A DNA stretch of 64,000 nt from Effrenium voratum (taxonomy: Eukaryota; Sar; Dinophyceae; Suessiales; Symbiodiniaceae). Position 1 is the stretch's first letter; every line of letters starts with the position of its first letter. Under the pieces are notes generated by a model that made no database searches, had not been told where the DNA came from, and saw nothing but the letters and a program-made list of their open reading frames with translations. Both the position numbers and the translations under genes were made by a program. Shown here in pieces: positions 24,296 to 35,605 of the stretch. Location: assembly GCA_963377175.1 (NCBI GenBank), contig CAUJNA010000469.1, positions 895,288 through 959,287 of the forward strand, in the 5' to 3' direction.

Positions 24296-26000
24296 AGAAT
24301 TGGCTTGGGAACAGCCAACCACCAAAAGGCACACACAACTCGCAAAAAACAAACCAGGAGAAAAACACAATAATAAGACACAACAAAAACTGAGCTCGGT
24401 TGCTTTCTGCTCCCCTGCTAAAAGTTTAACTGTTCTTGTTTTAATGGAAAACCCATCAGTTGGCAAAAAGTTAAAGTCCTAGCATCCAAGCAAAATGCAC
24501 CAAAGTTAGAAAACTGCACACCAATGAGAGAAATGTATGCACCCCGTTGATCTAGGGTGGTGCGTGAAGGCTTGGCATTCGGGCGGCCAAACCCACCCAC
24601 GCGATTCGACCTGCGACCCTGTCACACGCCCTCGAAAACTAGGACGCAAAGAACGGGACGACGCACAACATCGCACGAATCGCTACATGTCACAACCCCA
24701 TCCAGATTTCCAGCACGCATGGCCAAATATTCGAGGAAGCGGCGTCCAACCGAATGAAAGCCCAAGGATTTCCGCACCTGCATCTTGATGCACGGGATCC
24801 CGAGACGAGGCACCCCCAAAACCTCAGCGCGCAAGCCTGCAGCAAAACAAGCTCGAGTCGAGCCGTTGGAAAGCAAGGCCCTCACCCCATCCAATAGTTC
24901 AGAACAAACATTCTTGAAACCCAAATGGGGCTCGGCCTCAGTGATTCGGGTGTCCAAGAGACTAAAAAGGATGGCGCCCAAGGACAACAGCAGGTCTAAC
25001 AACAACTAGACTGGGCTGCCCATTTTCCTTTTTGTCATGCTCGCCTTACAAACAACATGTTGTCAGGCCAAAGTGACCTGTATCGTCTGGGTTGGGGCCG
25101 TAACCTGAGCTCAGTCGGAGAATATTGGAACATATCAGGAGAACAAAGCGTCCAGCACCTTTAAGCGCAGGTTGAATGCCAAACATGGCCACATGTTAAC
25201 CTAGTATTGTGGCCCCATGTTAACATGTTTTATGGGACAGGCCTGAAAAAGCAAATGCTCAATATTAATATGTTCAATCAAGACCGGGGGATGATTAGTA
25301 CAGCGGCTTAAGAAGGGCTGAGTTTGTGTGGGCACCTCCATAACTCACTCGCAACTTCGTCATGTTGATATGCATTTCCGTCTGACTCGTAACTGGTTGC
25401 TTGTTGCTTTGATGTCTGTCAATTTGTCGGATTGGTTTTTGCAGGCAGCTGTTGGGCCGCAGAACCTCATGCTGATACCTCTGTATAAAAGAAAGGCATG
25501 GCCCATGCAGCACGGCGGCACATTAATCAGACATGCAGCGCTGCCGATGTAGTAGCCGCGTTTTTCTTTGAAGCCTCACACCCAGTGGGCTGACAAAGTT
25601 CTGAAGTGGTTGGGGGGCAGGACGCGGTGAGCTCGAACAAACTAAAACATGCGCCTTCCTTCTGAACAGTCCCATGCACAAAATTGCACGAGGGAAGTGG
25701 TCTTAGTGCCACTCTGACCTGTTGAAAGTTTGCGTGGCACAGCCTCGGTCACCAATCAGATTTTCCCATCTCCCCTCTTGAGCCATCACAGAAAGGAACA
25801 GCAAAAGGTGACGTTGAAACCTGCCAAAGCAGCAAAAGCGGCGACCAAGATTCACGCGCTCAGTTGGCAAAATAAGGACCAAGGTAAACCCAGTTCCGCA
25901 AAAGTCCAAGTTCCGCAAACCATTTGACCTTCGACCTTTGAGGGGTAAGCCCAAAACTCAATGGGGTAAACCCCTCATTTGACCCACCTTTGACCTTCAA

Positions 26001-26081
26001 CTAGCGACCAATTGGTCGAGGCGGTTTCTTCCGGGCTGAGACGCCTTCGAAGCCGATGCCGCGGATCATTCGGTACTTCTC
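26001..26081 (-). CDS. Possible terminal exon
   Basis: Acceptor CCGCAG|GAG opens EKYRMIRGIGFEGVSARKKP, six more residues and a TAG stop at 26001-26003. It may be the last exon of the methyltransferase gene or belong to another gene. Confidence 0.4.
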   Translation of the reverse strand, partial: EKYRMIRGIGFEGVSARKKPPRPIGR

Positions 26082-26726
26082 CTGCGGATCGAGGCGTAGG
26101 CCATCCCCAACCAAAAGGAACGAGTGGTGGAGCTGTAAACGTCGTACAAAAGGGGTGCATGGCTGGTTTACGTATGTTTATGTGGGGTATAACCAGGGGT
26201 AAACTTATATGCTGGTTTATATAGATGGTTTCTCTATGCTTATAAGCTTATACGTTTGTATCTGGCGTAGATTTGGGGGGGTCGACCCTGAGGCTACGAC
26301 TCTGGAGCCCGTGATGTGCCTATGAACAAGCTCACGCCCGGCGCTCGCGACATGTGCACCGGACCTCGATCGTCATCTTCTTTACCAGGTTCTTTGCCCA
26401 GTCTGCGGTGCTGCTTGGCTCCTTGGTGAATCAAATCAAAGCCAACGCTTGCACCCCGAATCCCGCAGCAAGCAACCCCAGCCAACTGACCAAGGCCCCT
26501 TCCCTGCAAAGACTTCCCTTGAACTCCCGAAACGGCAGACCAGGAAGCCAACAGGGCATGTTTGACGCCCGAAAAACAAACACACGTACACACACGCACG
26601 CGAGCTTCCAGCCTCTGGGACGGGCATGGCATGTTCTTGGCAAAAGCCAGGAGGAAGGCCATGAGCGCCTGGCGATCACCCCTCTCAGTTGCCTAAAGGA
26701 TGGGACCCAGGCATAAAAGGGATCAG

Positions 26727-26945
26727 CCTTTGGGACCTTTACTCAGAATGGTCGCCAAAAATGGGAAACCAACATAGGCCAGATCTGGGGGACCTGAAAC
26801 CAAAATCACCTTTTGGGACCTTTATATAGGTCAGATCTGGTGGATTCGCTTTGCTTTTGGGACCTTTACTAGAAATGATTGCAAAAAATGGGAAACCAAT
26901 ATAGGTCCGATCTGGTCGATTCGCTTTGGGCAAGCAAGCCCCCGT
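26727..26945 (+). repeat. Locally triplicated TTTGGGACCTTTA repeat
   Basis: Three partial copies of GGGACCTTTACT, AAAATGGGAAACCAA and AGATCTGG, followed by GATTCGCTTTGGGCAAG. Another copy lies at 22389-22476. Confidence 0.7.
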
Positions 26946-27625
26946 TCTGTGTGAACTCCGTGTTCCGGCTAGCATGGGCTCGCCTGCCATGCGGGCAACT
27001 TCCGAACTGCGGCGTCTTGCAACACGCAACTGATTTTGTCAGTCAGCAGGCATTCCAACTGTCTCCGGACGTTGTGCATTGTCCTTCTCCGGTGCCGGGC
27101 AGGCAATAGAAACTTGCAGAGCGCTGAGCCAAATCCAATCCTCAACTGCGAAACACATGCGGCGCCAAGACCACATAGACTTCACACCGATGCAACATGA
27201 GGTCGAGTTGGCGGATTGCATGAGGCGGCCCTGCCGAATTGCGTGCAGTTCTGCGGCATTTGGCAAGACCGTCCAAGGCATGGCTGCCTGGATCGGCCTG
27301 CGGGCCATCTGACCCGAGCCAAAAAACAAACTATTGTTCTTGGGGCGCGCAGGCGCCCAGCGTCCGGAGGGGTGAGTGAACCGAAAAAGGGTACCAAGAC
27401 ATGCGATCTAACAATCCGCTGGCCACCAGAAACCATGTGTTGGTATCCCAAGATCTTGATCCTCACCAAGCATTCGCGCGAATCTGGTGCTCTCACCCCG
27501 GCCGGCCAAAAAACTCGGATGCAAGTCATGTGAATTGAGCATTGAATTCGTTGAGCGCTCTAGTTCCAAGTGGTGCACTTTGGGATTCGGTTGCGTCGGA
27601 TCACGGGAAGGCGGTTGTCATGTGC

Positions 27626-27736
27626 CTTCGGTCGCCTCTCGTACTCCGTCTCGTGGGCCTCACGTTGACGCCTGGCCGCCTCGGCCCAATGGCCTGAGTG
27701 GTTTTGGGCCTCTTCGGCCACCTCCAGGGCCATATC
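27626..27736 (-). CDS. Probable exon, coiled-coil tail of the methyltransferase gene
   Basis: 111 nt, phase 0, between CTCGCAG|GAT and CGAAG|GCAC (GC donor). It encodes DMALEVAEEAQNHSGHWAEA and 17 further charged helical residues. Confidence 0.5.
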
Positions 27737-28039
27737 CTGCGAGCACAGGTTGCTCATGGGCGAGAGCAAAAACGACTACAGTCCCTCAGACCCACTAGAA
27801 TAGGTTCCGAAATGGGTGGTGAGTTCACCTACCAAAGTGGTAGCATTGGTTTTGACCCACGGCCTAAATGACTACACTCCCTCAGACTAACAGCCGGAAG
27901 CTCCCAGAAGGCCGCTTGCAAATGGAACCAAGTCTTCCAACCAGGGTGGGAGCTTCCATCTTTGTCTGGAGGGTAAGAAGCAAAATAAGCAGACAGCGAG
28001 TCAGCCAAAACCCGCGCCAAATTCGCTGATTTCCCCCCC

Positions 28040-28167
28040 TGAGACCCGGCCCTGCCGATCCGAAAGCTCCGAAGCTGCGCAGATCTGCGCGCCTCCAGCT
28101 GCTCGGCCCTGCAGCGGATGGCGCGAAGCGCGGCCTCCTGACGGCCGCCCAGCGTGGCCACCATCGC
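28040..28167 (-). CDS. Probable exon, coiled-coil tail of the methyltransferase gene
   Basis: Acceptor CTCGAG|GCG opens a frame AMVATLGGRQEAALRAIRCR continuing EQLEARRSAQLRSFRIG. The 3' end is not fixed: the frame stays open to about 27.83 kb. Confidence 0.45.
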
Positions 28168-28656
28168 CTCGAGTCGACGAGTCGAGGGCCCTCCCTTTTA
28201 CATGGCAGCTGACAGAAGGTCCCTCTAAGAGGAACCTGTGTCTGCCAAGGGGTCCCTCAGGTTCCATTTTCATTGGGAGCAAATGGAGTGCCGGAATATG
28301 GCCGTGGTTGTCAAAACCAATGAAAAGTCCTGACAAGGTCATGGTCCTCACAAGTTTGGCCAGCGCGCCCTGTGTCCAAAGCAAAAGCCCTCCTTCCCCG
28401 AACCTTTTTGCCAAAGGACCCATCGCACAGTGGATAAGATAACCACGGCTTGCGGCCTAGTTTTTCTTTGGCTTTCTCTCTTCTTCCTTGGCTTTGCCCA
28501 TTGGATCTTTATTGGTTTTCCATTGCTTTGCCCGTTTTGCCGGACCTCCGCGTATCTGCCGAAAAACAGACAGACCCTGCGCAATGTCTGTGTCTGGCCT
28601 TGCCTGGCCCCACACAAACGAAGGGGAAGGAAAAAAAGAGGCAAAAGATCTAGGGG

Positions 28657-28800
28657 ACACTTCCCCATTCTTTCCAGGGATCCTTCTTTTCAGAAAGCCA
28701 TCAACAAACCCAGGGAAACAGATCCGGTTTTTGAAAATAACGATGGTTGAAAAGATCTGAAAAGAATGGACAAGGAATCAAGCCCTAGAAAAGCTAAGTC
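28657..28800 (+). repeat. Dispersed repeat family CACTTCCCCATTCTTTCCAG
   Basis: About 145 bp align with 10945-11095 (CTAGG-G-CACTTCCCCATTC, AGAAA-CCA, AAAAGAAT-GG-AATCA). A further copy starts at 63966 and runs off the window end. Confidence 0.7.
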
Positions 28801-28839
28801 TGAGCAATTCGGCACTGCCTCCGCGCGGGGAGCCCTCAC

Positions 28840-28938
28840 TCCGGTCCCTGGGTAGCTTTCCTGCGGCGAGCCGCTCGCAGCTTCGGCAGAAACTCGTCGT
28901 CCGCTTCCATGTCTTCAGGCGCCACAAGGGGACTGAGC
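28840..28938 (-). CDS. Probable exon, tail of the methyltransferase gene
   Basis: The frame encodes EDMEADDEFLPKLRAARRRK with a GTGAGG donor at its end. The acceptor is uncertain (CTTAG|GC or CTCAG|T). An alternative frame is also open here. Confidence 0.45.
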
Positions 28939-29682
28939 CTAAGTGGAACTGCAGGAGGCATGGTAAAACCCAAGCCTTTGGCACCGTATGCTGTCACAGC
29001 TCTTGCAAGCCCAAAGTTGTTTGGACACCACCCATGGGTGCCATCGTTGCCCCTGTGATCCCCTGTGAGGCTGGAACCTAGTTTGAAGGATTGAAGCGTT
29101 TTCGATGGGAATTACGCAGCTTGCTCACTGAGAACTTGACGCCCAATACTCACAAACCTTGCCGTGAAAGTGCAGTTCAGAGTGGGGGGGAGACCGATGT
29201 CCATCAGGACATGTCAAGAAAGCCCATTTTAGGCGGGTGTACGCGTGGACATGCGGGCGTGTACGCGTGGACAAGGATAGAGCGCTTTTTTTTCCCTCAA
29301 AAGAAAGACGAACCTTGATCTCACGTGACTGGGTCCCCAAGATAGGCCGCCAGTGTTTACCATGGTTGCTTCCCTTCCGCTCTTTTTACCGCCTTCTTGG
29401 CACCTGCCAAAAGGTGTGCTCGATGCTTTTTCCAGGCAACATGCCCTGACCGGGTTCCGGGTTCCGGGTTTGCACCAAGGCGCAAAGGCAGCTGCAAAGG
29501 GCTCTGCCCCGCGCCTAGGACCTGCACTCGGCACACTAGACCCTGAGAATTCTGTGAATTGCCCACTGTGATACCCAAGGAAGGCCTTCCAAATGATGAA
29601 AATCCTCTAGAAGAGGAGCTGCTCTGGTGAGGCAATCCCATTTTGCACACATGTGTTTTTTCACACACACACACACCCCGCC

Positions 29683-29708
29683 AAAAAAAAAAAAAAAAAA
29701 AAAAAAAA
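29683..29708 (+). repeat. Poly-A run
   Basis: About 26 A after CACACACACCCCGCC. A similar run lies at 60712-60731. Either could mark a retroposed 3' end; no coding relic was seen beside them. Confidence 0.8.
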
Positions 29709-29842
29709 CTACAAACAAACTGGACAAGCTCATGTCCTCTCCCCAAGAGGAGAGGGAAACAAAAACGAGGTAAAACCAACACAGCAAAAAAAAAAAAAAC
29801 AAAAACACGACCAAAGCCTCGCCCCTCTCAGACTCTCCGCGC

Positions 29843-29965
29843 CTGGCAGTCCCAAAGGGCACGGCGGATGGGCCCCGTCTCCTGGTTGGGCCGGAAGCCG
29901 AAGGCCACCAAATACCTCTCTGGGCCCGCCACGCGCGAGGCCATGGGCTTCACCACGCGCACCTC
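29843..29965 (-). CDS. Exon, FtsJ/CMTR-like methyltransferase: KP-SR and ERY motifs
   Basis: 123 nt, 41 codons, phase 0. It encodes EVRVVKPMASRVAGPERYLV then AFGFRPNQ. The KP-x-SR...E-x-Y-x-V pattern closes the FtsJ fold, with the final catalytic Glu in PERY. The acceptor is CGCCAG|GAG and the donor TGCCAG|GCGC (GC). If unspliced the frame would stop four codons later, so this could also be the last exon. Confidence 0.85.
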
Positions 29966-31223
29966 CTGGCGAGGACTAAGTCAAGGCCATGCGGCTTTAA
30001 AGGGGTTGCTGGATGTGGCTGGGCTCTCCAGTTTTTCCTTAGATGCCCAGGGGCACCCTTTTTTGCGGGTTGAGTTTTTTTTGGGAACCCGTACCCAAAA
30101 AACAGAGGAAAAAAAAGGGGCACCACTGGGCAACAGAGTTTCGATCTGCGAAAGGTGAACAAAAAACTTCTAGTGGCTTAGGTTCCAACTTAAAACCTAG
30201 AAACCTAAGAGGATGAGTGGGAGCCGATCTGCTAGCAGTCAGCTTAACTTTGAAGGGGGTTGGGCAAAGGATAATCTACAGGAAATGGCCCCAAAACACC
30301 ATAAACAAGATGTTTTCCGTAGAATTTCCCGTAGCCCAACCCTTTTTTCTTTCAGTGGCTTAGTGGGAACTACTGCTAAACCAACTGAGAACCTTTTTGA
30401 CTTTGGAGGCTGTGTAGCTTGCAAATTCCATCCACCCGCAGTAAAACCTAAAACTGAAGAGGATGGCTGGGAACTAAGTTTAGGATCGCCTGGGCCAAAA
30501 AGGTTTAGGATCCCCTACCTCAATCGTACCTCAATCAGACCTGCCTCAAGTCCTGGTTACATTCCAGTAGGAGAGCTCTTGGCTCGTCCGTGGGGTGGCT
30601 CCAAAGCGACAGTTGCCAGGTCCTTTTTTTCCCTCGAGAACCCTCACTTCACCTGCAGCATCGATATCAGCCTCCCTTCATCGGAGAAAGGGGCTCAGCC
30701 GGGCTTATTCACATCCAAAAGGCCCGGCGCTCAGTGCAGAAGCCATGGAGGCAACCTCCATCCGCAAACTTGGAAACAGCGGCGGAAGTTGGAACCGCTA
30801 TGCCACCAAACTACACCAAACACCGATTTGTTTGCGCACGGAGTAAGAAACAAGCCAGGAACACAAAGAATAGATTGAATGAGTGCCCCATCTTCATCAC
30901 CAGGCCTAAACTTTGCACAGATTCTCTACAGGGGTCACTGTTGAATCTCATTGGCGGTGATCAATCCAAACTGCAACGAGGGGCAATTCAGCAAACCGGA
31001 GTCAACCGCTTCAAACTCGCTTTCTCAGCCCTCCCCGCCCCCCCAGCCAAAATTAAAAAGAAGAACGTTTCAAAATCGCTTTCCCAGCCCCTTCCCCCCC
31101 CCGCCGCCCCCAGCCAAAAAAATGCAGAGGCCACGTGCACTTTCCCAGCCCTCCCCTGCCCCCCCAGCAAAAAAAATGAAGAGGCCACGCGCACATCACG
31201 GCCGGACAAATTCCGCCGCTCGC

Positions 31224-31279
31224 CTGGAACAGGCGGGTGGTGAGGTAGAGCAAGGCCGAGGTGGCGCTGGAGAAGGAGC
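31224..31279 (-). CDS. Exon, FtsJ/CMTR-like methyltransferase
   Basis: 56 nt, phase 1 to 0, encoding SFSSATSALLYLTTRLFQ. This matches the helix between the catalytic Lys and the KP-SR motif in FtsJ-type enzymes. The acceptor is CCGAG|GCT and the donor TTCCAG|GCGAG (GC). Confidence 0.8.
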
Positions 31280-31280
31280 C

Positions 31281-31460
31281 TCGGTTGCCTTCTGCTCCCC
31301 TGCAAAAAGTGTTTAACTTTTCGTTGTTTAATACATAAAACCCATCTAAAAGCTGGCACAAAGTCAAAGCCCTAACATCCAAGCAATGTTTTACTTTTAG
31401 CTGTTTGCTGGAAAACCCTAAAAGTTGGCAAAAAGTCCTCAAGTCCCATCCCTTGGCAAC
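31281..31460 (+). repeat. Dispersed repeat family GGTTGCYTTCTGCTCCCCTGC
   Basis: Shares GGTTGC-TTCTGCTCCCCTGC, AAAAGTT-AACT, GGAAAACCCAT and AGTTGGCAAAAAGT with 24399-24493, 33568-33690 and, more distantly, 62130-62222. The copy at 31.3-31.46 kb fills most of the 187-bp intron between two methyltransferase exons and seems internally duplicated. Confidence 0.7.
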
Positions 31461-31466
31461 ATGCGC

Positions 31467-31564
31467 CAAAGGAGCTGTAGAGCTTGCAGATGAAGCGCCC
31501 CCCCGGCAGCAGGCAGCTGGTAGCCAGCAACAGCTCTGCCAGGAGCAGGCGGTAGAAGTAGAGC
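31467..31564 (-). CDS. Exon, FtsJ/CMTR-like methyltransferase: catalytic Lys strand
   Basis: 98 nt, entering in phase 2 and leaving in phase 1. It encodes LYFYRLLLAELLLATSC followed by LLPGGRFICKLYSSF. GG-x-F-x-x-K holds the second catalytic Lys. The acceptor is CCGTAG|GC and the donor TTTG|GCGC (GC). Joining to the next exon gives the same Lys-to-FS spacing as I recall for CMTR1. A dispersed repeat begins right after the donor. Confidence 0.85.
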
Positions 31565-32143
31565 CTACGGGTGTCTCAGCACAGGGAACTCCCCCCCCCC
31601 GGCATAAAAATGGGTGTTGTCCTTTTGGGTTTCCTTTAAAAAACTAACCCAACAAGGGGGTACCCTCCAAAAAACATCGTTTCCACCTGTTTGAAGTCAA
31701 CCTGAGGTGAAACAAGCCATCTCCAATGTGTGAGCGTTGCATTGTTGGCTCAATTCTGTATGCCTGAGAAAGCCGCTGAGAAATGGCAAGTCGGATCGCC
31801 ATGTCTAGGACGATAACCTGGTTGATCATGGAAGCAGGGGAAATGTCTACAACATAGAACTGGGCATCGCTCTAGCTCAAGCAGGGCCCCCTAAACGCGC
31901 ATCGGAGCTTGCGACCCCCCCCCCCCCCCAAACCAAAACAACACATGCCGTCGCCCTTGCCTCTGAATTAATGTGTGGCATCCTCAACTCGTCACATTGG
32001 TATTGACTAATATAGTTGGGACAGCCCCATGAAGAACAATCATAAGAGCTCCAGAATAGGGGCCTGAAGGGGGAAGTATGCCTTGATTGGTTGGTCACAA
32101 GCCCCTTTTGGAAGACGTAGGCAACGATGATGGACATTCGCAT

Positions 32144-32258
32144 GAGTCATCATCAAAACCGATGCGTACTACAATGGTCTATCCAGAACCATGTAAAGAA
32201 AGAACAAGGCGGCTGCACCCATTTATGGTTGACACTGACCGGGTTTTGATCGTGGCTC
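32144..32258. mobile_element. MITE, 115 bp, second copy of the GAGTCA family, GCAT duplication
   Basis: The ends GAGTCATCATCAAAACC and GGTTTTGATCGTGGCTC are inverted repeats. The flanks both read GCAT (32140-32143 and 32259-32262). The interior shares AATGGTC-A-CCAGAACCA-GTAA and AAGGCGGC with the copy at 13.7 kb. A more decayed relative lies near 13305-13430. Confidence 0.8.
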
Positions 32259-32669
32259 GCATGGGGATTTCTGTCCATCCCTTTGAGGTCTAAATTGCAG
32301 CCCCAGGATCTCCAGCAGATTCGGGGGGATGGCCTTGTCCTCAGTTGCGCATTTCTGAACCTTCTTCCCACGGCCGAGTGCAAGCCCTTGGTCATCTGGC
32401 ACACAACGACCAACCACAAGAACCACTTTGTGCTGCGGGTGCTCTTTGAGAAGGGGTGGCCCCTTACCTCACTTGACAAAAACAAAAAGTTCAAGTGTTT
32501 TATTTACCACCAAAACGGTCTTTCCCAAAAGGCTTAAAGTCCCAGGAACTCAGGACGCGAGTTACGGCGATAAACCATGCCGAGCGCATGCTTGACACCG
32601 TCGCAATGTCAAGGTCAGTGGTGCCCTTGTCATCGATCGACCGGTTGGCCCTCAGACCATATAAGACTC

Positions 32670-32797
32670 CGAGGGTCGCTGAAGCCGCCGTCCGCCACGC
32701 AGAGGAACACGCCCTTGGCGGCACAGAGCATCTGCGTGGCGTGCTGCAGGTTCTCGGGCTTCAGAAGGTCACCCGTGCCATCCGCACCCCAAAGCGC
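32670..32797 (-). CDS. Exon, FtsJ/CMTR-like methyltransferase: GADGTGD and ADGGFS motifs
   Basis: 128 nt, phase 0 to 2. It encodes WGADGTGDLLKPENL and GVFLCVADGGFSDP. In CMTR-type proteins GA(N/D)GTGD and (A/V)DGGF occur in this order; the Asp of ADGG is a catalytic residue of the K-D-K-E tetrad. The acceptor is GCGAG|GCG and the donor CG|GAGTC, a GA donor. The split Arg codon completes with the first base of the next exon. Confidence 0.85.
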
Positions 32798-33192
32798 CTC
32801 GCAGGGATGGCGCTTTAAGCCTCCCCCAAAGGCAGGTGGCCCAAAAAAATGACCCCCCCCCCAGTTTTGAATCGCCACTTATTTGTTTGTTCCTGTGTTG
32901 CTTCCTTTTCGAAAGAACCTCTCAGTGCCGTTGTAGGGGAAAAAGCAAAAGCTTCACCCATCTTTCGCAGCCCACAGACCTGCCAGGAGGGGTGCTGCAT
33001 CAAGTCTGGGTACCAGTCATCCTTCTGCTCCGCCTGACCAGCGACCAAAGCTCCCCTTGGTTTGTTGGTTGACGTTGGAAGGGGAGCAAAGATTGAAACA
33101 AAAATAGCAGTTAAGTGCGGATTTCAAGCACTAAACCACACTAAGCAAGCACGTAAAATGTGTCCCATCGAATATGAAGTGTTCGTTGCTTT

Positions 33193-33275
33193 GGATCCCG
33201 GTGGCTTTGTGAATTGGAGTGTCCGATTTACCCTCCGGGTTCCTTTCCCCACCAATCCAAGACACCAACTAAGGG
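33193..33275 (+). mobile_element. SINE relative, diverged
   Basis: Shares GATCCCGGTGG, GTGAATTGGAGTG, a CCGGGTTC-like box and CACCAATCCAA-ACACCAA with the copy at 17.6 kb. Confidence 0.4.
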
Positions 33276-33843
33276 CTGCCTGATGGGCCTAATGCCAAAA
33301 CAACATGCATCATTCATGCTCACCGCCGCGGCACAAAGCCGGGGGGGGGGGGGGGGGAGAAAACCTTGCTGCGAAACATGCCAGGCGTGCATGCTACTGA
33401 GCTTTTCCTTCAGCAAGCTTTTCCTGCCTTGTCCCAAGAGTTGTCACCTGATGTACCCTGCAAAACAACCATGCCCTATCCTACAACTTCCTTTTCAACG
33501 CCTCCTTTCCCTGCCATCTGCCCCCAAGGCCTTCTGCCGTGCAAGGCCCATGAGTGGTTTGTGGACTCGGTTGCTTTCTGCTCCCCTGCTAAAAGATTAA
33601 CTGTTGGTGGTTTGACACGGAAAACCAATCTAAAAGTTGGCAAAAAGTTCTCAAGTCCCAACATCCCTTGGCAACATGCACCAACGTTTAGAAAGTCTGG
33701 GAAAGACGACACAAAAGACCACCAAGCAACTCCCTGGTCGCTCCGGAATTCTAGGATCCAACTCCTGCAACATGTGCCAAAGTGGTGTACAGTATGCGGA
33801 TCGCGTGTGTGGCGCGTGTTGGCGTGTGAGCGCTTCAGCTCGC

Positions 33844-34008
33844 CTGCCAGTCCTCCTCCGTGCCCTGGCCGCTGCGCAGCGTGAGCCCGAAGCCCGCGAG
33901 GCCTTTGGCCAGCAGAAACTGGGACCAGGCCCCTGGGCCCCCGCAGAGGTCCAGGAAGAGGCACCCTTCCGGCAGATCCTCCAGCAGCCCGCTGGCAGAC
34001 ACCAGCTC
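33844..34008 (-). CDS. Exon, FtsJ/CMTR-like methyltransferase: SAM-binding loop
   Basis: 165 nt, exactly 55 codons, between acceptor CCACCAG|GAG and GC donor TGGCAG|GCGAG. It contains LFLDLCGGPGAWSQFLLA, the motif I SAM-binding loop of FtsJ/RrmJ-fold RNA 2'-O-methyltransferases, followed by GFGLTLRSGQG. This exon gives the clearest family assignment. The enzyme would methylate ribose 2'-O of an RNA; cap methyltransferases (CMTR) are the closest match by motif wording. Confidence 0.85.
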
Positions 34009-34772
34009 CTGGTGGCTTGCTGGACTTTACACTTTTGGGAAGACCATCTCAGTGGCTTAGATCCACTCGATCGGAAGTGAGCTAAACATCACCCCACCCG
34101 CAGCCCAAGGCCTGCCAAGCAGGTTGGTTTGGTCAGGCACCTCCCCTTTGGCCTGAGCCTTGGTGGGGGCAACAACGCTGACCTTCCAGCCTGCAAGGGC
34201 TCCAGGGCCCTTGTTTGGGCTACAGGGCGGACGGAATACACGAACACCGCACGACTCGCACGACATACGATGTGAGGAAGAGGGCGGGGGAGTAGACAAG
34301 GACCTGGGCAACTTTCCAGAAATGAAACAAACGAGTTCGAACAACAAGTGTGGTCCAGTGCCAAGAAGAAAACGCTGACGTTCATAGGCAGAAGGCCCGA
34401 AGGCTGCGGGTTGAGGCCACCTGAAAAAATCAGCCGGCTCCTGTGGCTCGATTCCAGCGAGGGAAGCTCCAAGGATTTGACGCGGATCCAACCGGACAAT
34501 GAGGCATGCCTATGAAAATGATAGACTCACCGTCATAGGTGAGGCCGCAACTCGCAACCCTGAGGTCGCCAGAAACTCTTCAGGATTATTGAACTTCACG
34601 CCACAGCACCGGACCAATGGATCAACCGTACCCAAGCAAACGCAAGCACAAGAAAACGCGTAACAACAAACGTAACCCCAAAGGCAACTTCTTCCGGCGG
34701 CAACAAAAAAGTTGGCCTTCCCAAAATGGCCCGAACACGCGCGCGGCAGGGTGGGCACGAATGGCTTGGCTC

Positions 34773-34857
34773 CTCCAGCTTCTCGCCTGCCCGGTTCTCA
34801 TGGTCTTTGCCCTCCTTCCCAGAGTGCGGGAAGAGCTGATCCCGGGCCACCCTTTGC
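34773..34857 (-). CDS. Exon, FtsJ/CMTR-like methyltransferase gene (start of the core)
   Basis: 85 nt with acceptor CTGAG|GC. It encodes KDHENRAGEKLE, matching the RAG-x-KL helix that precedes the SAM loop in FtsJ-type enzymes. The donor is GAG|GAGCC, a GA donor of the kind reported in Symbiodiniaceae. The join to the next exon is in phase. Confidence 0.65.
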
Positions 34858-35187
34858 CTCAGGCGCGCGCGCGCGCGCAGGTCCTAACCCACGGTGCGAC
34901 GGTGATGGCTCGAATTTGAGGCCCAACCGTCATTCCAACCGCATCCAATCACAAGGCCCTGTTCTAGATGGTCAGATGGGATGAAATGACAGGATTCCCT
35001 CATTCCCTTGCTGTTTAAGTTTGGGGTTTCCAACTCAAAGTTGCGGGAGCTGTGGATGAAATGGAAGCCCTAAGCGAGTCAAACAAGAAAATATGGCACT
35101 CCAGTTGGTACCAGGGCTTGTCCGCTTATGTGCAGCCTTCACCCCGTACCTTCCAACTCCATCTTGATTCACTTGCGAAGTGCTTAC

Positions 35188-35274
35188 CATTATGGTCTCG
35201 CTAGCTTTGAGACCCAAAGCCAAGATCTCCAACTCATTGCATCGTCCAACCACCAACTCCCCACTGATCTGACA
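35188..35274 (-). CDS. Exon, FtsJ/CMTR-like methyltransferase gene
   Basis: 87 nt ending at a canonical ATG|GTAAGC donor; the acceptor is TCTCAG|TG. It encodes GELVVGRCNELEILALGLKA within 29 residues. The phase join to the next exon shown is not perfect, so a further exon may be missing between them. Confidence 0.5.
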
Positions 35275-35444
35275 CTGAGAGCTTGCTGTGCGCTGATCGT
35301 GTGAGCTCCTCAGCATGACAACTAAGGCGTGATCAAGATTCCCGGCCCCAAAATCACCATGGACACTTTTCCCAATGAGTGGCGAAAGTCATCTTGCTGG
35401 GTGGATTCCCTAATCGCATGAGGACCTTTTGGCCAACCCCCAAC

Positions 35445-35525
35445 TCTCCGGATTTCGAGTGGCATGACGGAGCGTGCCTTGGGTGGCGGGGGCTTGTTCC
35501 ACAGCTCGTCCAACTGCGCCTTGGC
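35445..35525 (-). CDS. Exon, FtsJ/CMTR-like methyltransferase gene
   Basis: 81 nt, phase 0, encoding AKAQLDELWNKPPPPKARSV and seven further residues. The acceptor is CTGAG|GCC and the donor AGA|GTTGGG. Assignment to this gene is by position. Confidence 0.5.
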
Positions 35526-35605
35526 CTCAGGGATTGGCCTGGATTGAACCCCCCTCCCCACCAAAGGACATGGAACCTGACCTTCAGGGGGTCCAGGTGT
35601 TTTCC

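Larger units (their letters stand above)
21400..26000. other. Host stretch, repeats and no firm gene
   Basis: Holds two repeats of the AGAGAGGTTAGAA family, the telomere-like tract and one GGTTGCTTTCTGC repeat. Minus frames at 23520-23700 and 24622-25005 are open but unsupported by splice sites. Confidence 0.5.

Noticed and set aside
24622..25005. 127-codon minus ORF
   Set aside because: Reasonable composition but no supported splice sites, no recognised motif, and the opposite strand is equally open.
27100..27310. Minus-strand coding island
   Set aside because: All three frames are open and none has a convincing pair of splice sites.
32280..32440. Possible extra methyltransferase exon
   Set aside because: The known spacing between ADGGFS and the Lys-bearing strand leaves no room for it, and both strands are open; not assigned.
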